Shown here piece after piece: positions 32,392 through 36,113 of a stretch of 36,113 nt of DNA (positions within the stretch are counted from its first letter, which is position 1; each line of letters begins with the position of its first letter). Position numbers and translations under genes: made by a program. A model generated the notes under the pieces. That model searched no databases. It was not told where the DNA came from and was given only the letters and a program-made list of their open reading frames with translations. The stretch is from an uncultured Robiginitomaculum sp. (GTDB lineage: Bacteria; Pseudomonadota; Alphaproteobacteria; Caulobacterales; Maricaulaceae), in assembly GCA_938015875.1 (NCBI GenBank), contig CALLXE010000045.1:1-36113 (forward strand), given 5' to 3'.

Positions 32392-32727
32392 ATGAAATCA
32401 ATCTTGTACCTGTTCGCCCTGACAGCATTTTTCGTGCTCATGTTTATATATGTCATAGTCACAGGCAGCGGTCTTCGCGGTGAGCTTGGCGCTATATTTG
32501 AAGCCGCCAAATCACCGGGCGTAAAAATGCTGATTGCCGACCTTTATATCGGTTTTCTGATTTTAGGCGGCTGGCTTTTTTATCGCGACGGGTTTGGATT
32601 TAAAACAATTTTACTGATCTCGGCTATGTTTACCTTGGGCAATATCGTGCCGCTTCTCTACATGCTTTGGCTGCTTACTCGCAGCCGGGGCGATGTGTGG
32701 GAAATGCTGCTGGGCCGCAACGCGTAG
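32392..32727 (+). CDS. Small membrane protein of unknown function
   Basis: The 111-residue protein has three hydrophobic helices (about 3-24, 44-62, 70-92). Between the first two is a polar stretch with SGLRGELGAIFEAAKSPGVK; a YRDGFGFKT turn joins the last two. The tail is basic and short. I do not recognise a named family with confidence. AGGA (32382-32385) lies six bases before the ATG. It is placed between the TerB-like genes and a LysE-type exporter on the same strand, with a six-base gap to the latter. Confidence 0.72.
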   Translation: MKSILYLFALTAFFVLMFIYVIVTGSGLRGELGAIFEAAKSPGVKMLIADLYIGFLILGGWLFYRDGFGFKTILLISAMFTLGNIVPLLYMLWLLTRSRGDVWEMLLGRNA

Positions 32728-32733
32728 GTCATC

Positions 32734-33372
32734 ATGGACACCGCCCTGCTCGGCAGCCTGATTGCCTTCACCCTTGCCGGCGGCGTAACGCCCGGACCTA
32801 ACAATATAATCCTGATGTCTATGGGCATCAGCTATGGGTTTCGCCGCTGCCTGCCTTATATTGCCGGCGTCGCAGTTGGCTTTGCGCTGTTATTATCCGC
32901 CGCCATTTTAGGCCTTGGCGCAATCGTGGAGCGCTTTCCCGCCATTTTGAAAACCGTCACCGTCGCCGGAGCCTTATGGCTGGCGTGGCTCGCATTCGGA
33001 TATTTTAAAGTCGCCTTAAAGCCCGCTCAGAAAAAGGCGGCGACGCCGCAAGCTATTCAAAAGCCTATGGGGTTTTTCCAGGCGGTAGCCTTTCAATGGG
33101 TCAACCCCAAAGGCCTGCTGTTCGCGTTTGGCGCCGCCACGGCTTATATGGGAATTCATGATAATATCGCCATTCGCATGCTCATTATCGTGGTGTTTTT
33201 TAATATTTCAGGATTGATCGGTAATGTCGCTTGGGCGCTTGGCGGGACCGCGATTAACCGCCTGCTGTCCGGCGGGAAAACAGCCCTGATGATTAATGTC
33301 CTGATGGGCGTTGTGATACTCGCAACCGCCGCATTTATCCTGCACGCCGGGTTTTCCACCGGGTCCCGCTAG
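32734..33372 (+). CDS. LysE-family amino-acid exporter
   Basis: The 212-residue protein has five or six membrane helices and the LysE/RhtB mark GGVTPGPNNIILMSMGISYG (about 16-35), with GAALWLAWLAFGYFK (about 81-95) and a WVNPKGLLFAFG segment. Such proteins export amino acids or homoserine-like solutes. It lies six bases behind the small membrane protein gene. The stop overlaps that of the convergent tesB gene by four bases (CTAG). Confidence 0.9.
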   Translation: MDTALLGSLIAFTLAGGVTPGPNNIILMSMGISYGFRRCLPYIAGVAVGFALLLSAAILGLGAIVERFPAILKTVTVAGALWLAWLAFGYFKVALKPAQKKAATPQAIQKPMGFFQAVAFQWVNPKGLLFAFGAATAYMGIHDNIAIRMLIIVVFFNISGLIGNVAWALGGTAINRLLSGGKTALMINVLMGVVILATAAFILHAGFSTGSR

Positions 33373-34253
33373 CTGTTTTCACCGACAACACGGATTAAGC
33401 CCTCTTGGGCCGTAGAGCATATTAATTTTCCATCTTCGGTATAAAAACTGCCGCGATTAAAGCCGCGCGAACGCGCCGAACGTGGACTGTCCGTTTGATA
33501 ATAAATCCACTGATTGACGCGAATATCTTCGTGAAACCACATGGCGTGATCAAGGCTCGCGCCGATAATTTTGTGCGTACGAACATTCACGGCATGAGGA
33601 CGAAGAGCCGTACCCATTAAGGCTTTATCAGAGATAAACGCCAGCAATGTCCGATGCGTAATCGGATCGTCCCCGATCGCGTCATTAAATTTAAACCAAA
33701 ACCCGAATTCAGGCGCGTATTCGCCCGGCACCACCGTTGTTTCCAAACCGGGCGTTCGCGTTTGCAAAATATCTTTGCCAAAGATCAGGTAATGACTGCG
33801 CATCCGCTCCTCGGTCATGCCCATCATCGCGCCGACCTCTGCCGCGCGGTCCCAATCATCCGAAAGCTCGCTGTAATGCTGAATGTTTTCGGGAAATTCA
33901 AATTGATGAGACAGACCCTCTTCGACAATTTGAAAGCTGATTGAGGCATTAAAAATAGCTTCGCCGCGTTGCTTGGCGACGACGCGCCGGGTCGAAAAAC
34001 TACGGCCGTTTCGAATGGGATCAACTTCATACAGGATCGGGCGGGCTAAATCGCCCGGACGCAGGAAATAACCATGAAGGGAATGCGGCTTGCGATCGCT
34101 GTCCACCGTGCGGACAGCAGCGTTTAAAGCTTGGCCCAAAACCTGCCCGCCATAAACGCGCGGCAAACCCATTTCCAAAGTTTCCCCCCGAAACAAAAGC
34201 GTATCAACCTCCTCCACATGCATTTTCGACAAAAACTCTTCGCGTTTAAACAT
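33369..34253 (-). CDS. tesB: Acyl-CoA thioesterase II
   Basis: TesB hydrolyses medium- and long-chain acyl-CoA to free fatty acid and CoA. The 294-residue protein is a double hotdog: N-terminal half with LFRGETLEMGLPRVYGGQVLGQAL (within 20-45), SLHGYFLRPGD, and GRSFSTRRVVAKQ; C-terminal half with LLAFISDKALMGTALRPH (catalytic aspartate), SLDHAMWFHED and the ending AQEGLIRVV, with the expected glutamine. The family's Asp/Thr/Gln set is plausible here. Length is normal. It may act with lipid turnover, but it is not operonic with the other lipid genes in the window. Confidence 0.95.
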   Translation of the reverse strand: MFKREEFLSKMHVEEVDTLLFRGETLEMGLPRVYGGQVLGQALNAAVRTVDSDRKPHSLHGYFLRPGDLARPILYEVDPIRNGRSFSTRRVVAKQRGEAIFNASISFQIVEEGLSHQFEFPENIQHYSELSDDWDRAAEVGAMMGMTEERMRSHYLIFGKDILQTRTPGLETTVVPGEYAPEFGFWFKFNDAIGDDPITHRTLLAFISDKALMGTALRPHAVNVRTHKIIGASLDHAMWFHEDIRVNQWIYYQTDSPRSARSRGFNRGSFYTEDGKLICSTAQEGLIRVVGENS

Positions 34254-34319
34254 AGGTCGGGGTTAGCCGGACGCGCGGGAAAAGTAAACCGCGCACATAC
34301 CGATTTCTCTGCAATGAGG

Positions 34320-35849
34320 CTATTGTTGTTTTGCCCGGCGTATCAGGCCTTCCTCATATTTTTTACGCGCGGCGACCCCGATTCGCCCCGAATGGGGATC
34401 AACAGCAAGTTGATTTAAATAGTTCAACCCTTTGGCAAACTCACCCCTGTTTACGTAATTTTGCCCGATTAAATAGGTAATCTGTCTGACTTGAGGGGCT
34501 AAATCATGCGCCTTCTTTAAACTTTGGAACACCTTAACAGGACTTTGCCTTTGCTTTGCATGCACTCGCGCAAGACCGAATTGGGATTGATAAATTTGAT
34601 CATCAATATCTATGGACTTTTGAAAAGAAGCCGCAGCCAGTTGTAACAAATTACTTTCCTCCGCCGGGCTTATGCCTTTTTTTACAACGGATCGAAAGAA
34701 GGCTTCCCCTTGCAGGAAATGCGGATCAGCCCGGTTCGGATATTTTTCAACAAAATTACGCGTTGCTTCAATGGCCTTTTGTTCGGGCCCGTTCAGCGCA
34801 TAGAAAGTTGCGATGGTTTTTTGCGACAGATAGGAATCAGGGTATTTCGCAACTAAAGCCCTCACCTTTTTTTCAATCTTATTATATTGTTTTTTATCAA
34901 TTGAACGTGACCCAATTGATGTCAGTAAAGTCACAGCCTCTCCGTCGCCTTTCGACATTTCCGTAATCTTTATATCAGTCTCATTGATCTGCGGTTGAGG
35001 GAGACTCCAATAGCCGGCTTTTCCATCAAAATAATCACGAAGCTCAGCCTGAAATTCGTCGAAACTCTTTCCGGTAATCCCCAGAAACTCTGTCTCGGAT
35101 ACTTTACCGTCATTATTATAAGCCGCGATAATTTCAGCCAATTGCGGCCTGCGCTCAGCCGTAGACATAAGGTAATGCGTCAGAAGCCAGCCCAGGTCAT
35201 AAACTTTATGAACCTCGTCTCGCGGCAAGGCATATCCCTTCACATTTAACAAGGTGTCGAGAGGAAGCCATTTTGATCGTGACAACCCTTTAACGCGCTC
35301 GCGTGCTGGCCAACCAATCTTTATAACGTCGTCTTCAGTGTCTATCGCGCCGACATAAGATGCGAACCCTTCCACAAACCACGTTGGGTAAGCGTCAGAA
35401 AAATATTGAACTTGAAAGTGATGGGTAAATTCGTGTTTGGTTATTTCTACGGAATGAAAGAACTTCCTCCGATCTTTACTGCCAATATTTGAAGACAATG
35501 AAATGATCTCATACGGGGTCGGCATGTAAAAACCGGCCACATCACGTCCGCTATTGCTTCTTGCCATCACATTATAAATCTTTGCCAGATCGCCCTGATC
35601 TTCCAGCATTATCATTTTCAAAGGTGCAGCTTCTTGCCTGCCATCGGGCGTTCCCGTCAAAGCTCTCAGGGAATAATCGGCGTAAATCATCTCTACCAAT
35701 GCCGCCCGGCTGTGCCGCTTGGACGCGTCACTGTAAACAGTAAATTTCTCGTGCTCTAATTTAATCCATTCGGCATGTGCCGTCGCCGGCAAGCACAGCA
35801 GCCCGCCGAGCAAAGCCGCTTTAAAAAATTTCGAGTATGAGATGGTCAT
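34320..35849 (-). CDS. Secreted HExxH metallopeptidase-like protein with TPR-like C-terminus
   Basis: The 509-residue protein has a Sec signal (cleavage at AHA-E, about 26), a gluzincin-like peptidase domain with HEFTH (139-143) and the downstream glutamate in WFVEGFASY (E160), and from about 320 onward repeated helical pairs like tetratricopeptide repeats. The zinc motif spacing is that of DUF1570 or M61/M48-like proteins; no exact family is claimed. It should act in the periplasm or outside, probably binding a partner through the C-terminal repeats. Codon use looks somewhat more A+T-rich than the neighbours. The start is set by GAGG four bases upstream, which lies inside a hairpin and downstream of a microORF. 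Confidence 0.8.
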   Translation of the reverse strand: MTISYSKFFKAALLGGLLCLPATAHAEWIKLEHEKFTVYSDASKRHSRAALVEMIYADYSLRALTGTPDGRQEAAPLKMIMLEDQGDLAKIYNVMARSNSGRDVAGFYMPTPYEIISLSSNIGSKDRRKFFHSVEITKHEFTHHFQVQYFSDAYPTWFVEGFASYVGAIDTEDDVIKIGWPARERVKGLSRSKWLPLDTLLNVKGYALPRDEVHKVYDLGWLLTHYLMSTAERRPQLAEIIAAYNNDGKVSETEFLGITGKSFDEFQAELRDYFDGKAGYWSLPQPQINETDIKITEMSKGDGEAVTLLTSIGSRSIDKKQYNKIEKKVRALVAKYPDSYLSQKTIATFYALNGPEQKAIEATRNFVEKYPNRADPHFLQGEAFFRSVVKKGISPAEESNLLQLAAASFQKSIDIDDQIYQSQFGLARVHAKQRQSPVKVFQSLKKAHDLAPQVRQITYLIGQNYVNRGEFAKGLNYLNQLAVDPHSGRIGVAARKKYEEGLIRRAKQQ

Positions 35850-35872
35850 AATGCCTCTTTAAAATGAGGCAT
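35846..35872 (-). CDS. Candidate 8-codon leader ORF (MPHFKEAL) overlapping the metallopeptidase start
   Basis: An ATG at 35872 opens a nine-codon frame (eight residues plus TGA) whose stop overlaps the metallopeptidase ATG in an ATGA. AGGG lies four bases before it. Such a leader peptide could couple or control translation of the next gene. The frame is very short, so it could be chance; the ATGA junction and the ribosome site are what make it worth listing. Confidence 0.4.
   Translation of the reverse strand: MPHFKEAL
35851..35872 (-). promoter_or_regulatory. Hairpin masking the metallopeptidase Shine-Dalgarno
   Basis: On the reverse strand ATGCCTC (35872-35866) pairs perfectly with GAGGCAT (35857-35851) around an 8-base A/T loop. 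The right arm contains the GAGG of the metallopeptidase, and the left arm contains the start codon of the leader ORF. Folding would hide both; melting or a ribosome on the leader would expose the site. Confidence 0.5.
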
Positions 35873-35941
35873 GACGCCCTGATATTCATTTAGGTTAAAG
35901 TCTGCATATACAACGTCAAGCCTTTCATTCAGGTCAGGCAT

Positions 35942-35983
35942 AAAAAAGCCCGCCCGATAAATGAATATCGGACGGGGCTTTTT
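35942..35983 (-). terminator. Rho-independent terminator after typA
   Basis: A long stem pairs AGCCCGCCCGATA (35947-35959) with TATCGGACGGGGCT (35966-35979) with one bulge. On the reverse strand it is followed by six Ts (complement of 35942-35947). It lies about 20 bases after the typA stop and ends that gene. The other side carries a shorter T-run, so it may be partly bidirectional. Confidence 0.9.
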
Positions 35984-36004
35984 CTTTAAATCTTGTTCCG
36001 CGTC

Positions 36005-36113
36005 TTAACCGCGGGCCTCAGTCTCTGCATCCAGCGCTTCCTGTTTGCGCGACCATTTTTTACGGTCGGTTTCGGACAGGTGCTTTTTGCGGATGCGAAT
36101 GCTCTCCGGCGTG
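36005..36113 (-). CDS. typA: GTP-binding protein TypA/BipA, C-terminal 35 residues (cut by window edge)
   Basis: The open frame at the right edge ends in TAA at 36007-36005. The last residues contain TPESIRIRKKHLSETDRKKW, a close match to the extreme C-terminus of BipA/TypA, a ribosome-binding translational GTPase active in stress and cold (E. coli form: TPTSIRIRKRHLTENDRRR). A species-specific tail follows (KQEALDAETEARG). The GTPase domain is outside the window. Confidence 0.88.
   Translation of the reverse strand, partial: TPESIRIRKKHLSETDRKKWSRKQEALDAETEARG

Noticed and set aside
1-36113. CRISPR array, insertion sequence, rRNA or restriction system
   Set aside because: I saw no spaced direct-repeat array, no transposase, no rRNA and no methylase; the HNH protein at 19658-20272 is the common stand-alone type.

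Overview
The window looks like chromosomal DNA of an alphaproteobacterium that respires aerobically. The evidence is the gene set: an ATP12-type F1-ATPase chaperone, a single-domain COQ7 ubiquinone hydroxylase, the linked order crcB / RluA-type pseudouridine synthase / HAD phosphatase / ATP12, GluQ-RS, an HNH protein of the common alphaproteobacterial type, and a divergent tlpA-argH pair. I cannot resolve the order or genus. Coding density is very high. No gap exceeds 300 bases; the longest is about 208 bases, between the RodZ-like gene and dsbB.

Layout. Bases 1-803 are visibly more A+T-rich. They hold the N-terminal 221 codons of a tyrosine-recombinase integrase that runs off the left edge, a triple 12-bp tandem repeat, and a hairpin. 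This block abuts the 3' end of a tRNA-Leu(GAG) gene, so it is probably the end of an integrated element whose bulk lies outside the window. From 0.9 to 5.7 kb come lipB, two neighbouring DUF805 membrane proteins, a GH5 glycosidase lipoprotein, an unknown protein with four TerB-like acidic motifs, and a truncated Kef-type antiporter remnant. From 5.7 to 8.5 kb is the crcB-rlu-HAD-ATP12 operon. From 8.5 to 13.1 kb are an esterase-like lipoprotein, a membrane fatty-acid/sterol hydroxylase, a BASS transporter and a D-aminoacylase-type amidohydrolase, all on the same strand.

From 13 to 24 kb lie mostly household genes: a RarD-type exporter, a Tag-like glycosylase, tlpA, argH, a RodZ-like HTH membrane protein, dsbB-coq7, a cyclophilin lipoprotein with a 55-aa membrane microprotein upstream, an HNH protein, GluQ-RS, a Rieske oxygenase, a dienelactone-hydrolase-like protein and a glycine-zipper/LysM lipoprotein. 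From 24 to 28.3 kb are a Cys-loop-type pentameric channel homologue, an arsR-alkB alkane hydroxylase operon with a palindromic operator, and a DegP-type protease. The right end carries pyk, an NhaP-type antiporter, a TerB-TerB-membrane protein-LysE gene string, tesB, a secreted HExxH metallopeptidase with an upstream microORF and hairpin, and the last codons of typA/bipA.

The best leads are regulatory. They are the arsR-alkB promoter, with an operator in its spacer and a predicted leaderless start; paired direct repeats upstream of a degP promoter that has a perfect -10 and a poor -35; the 8-codon leader ORF and SD-masking hairpin before the metallopeptidase; and the repeat array before the integrase. 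The compact architecture also stands out: four convergent gene pairs share a 4-bp stop overlap, and tlpA and argH share a CATG start. I did not find a clear new multi-gene system. The TerB-like paralogues and the pentameric channel are the least explained proteins.
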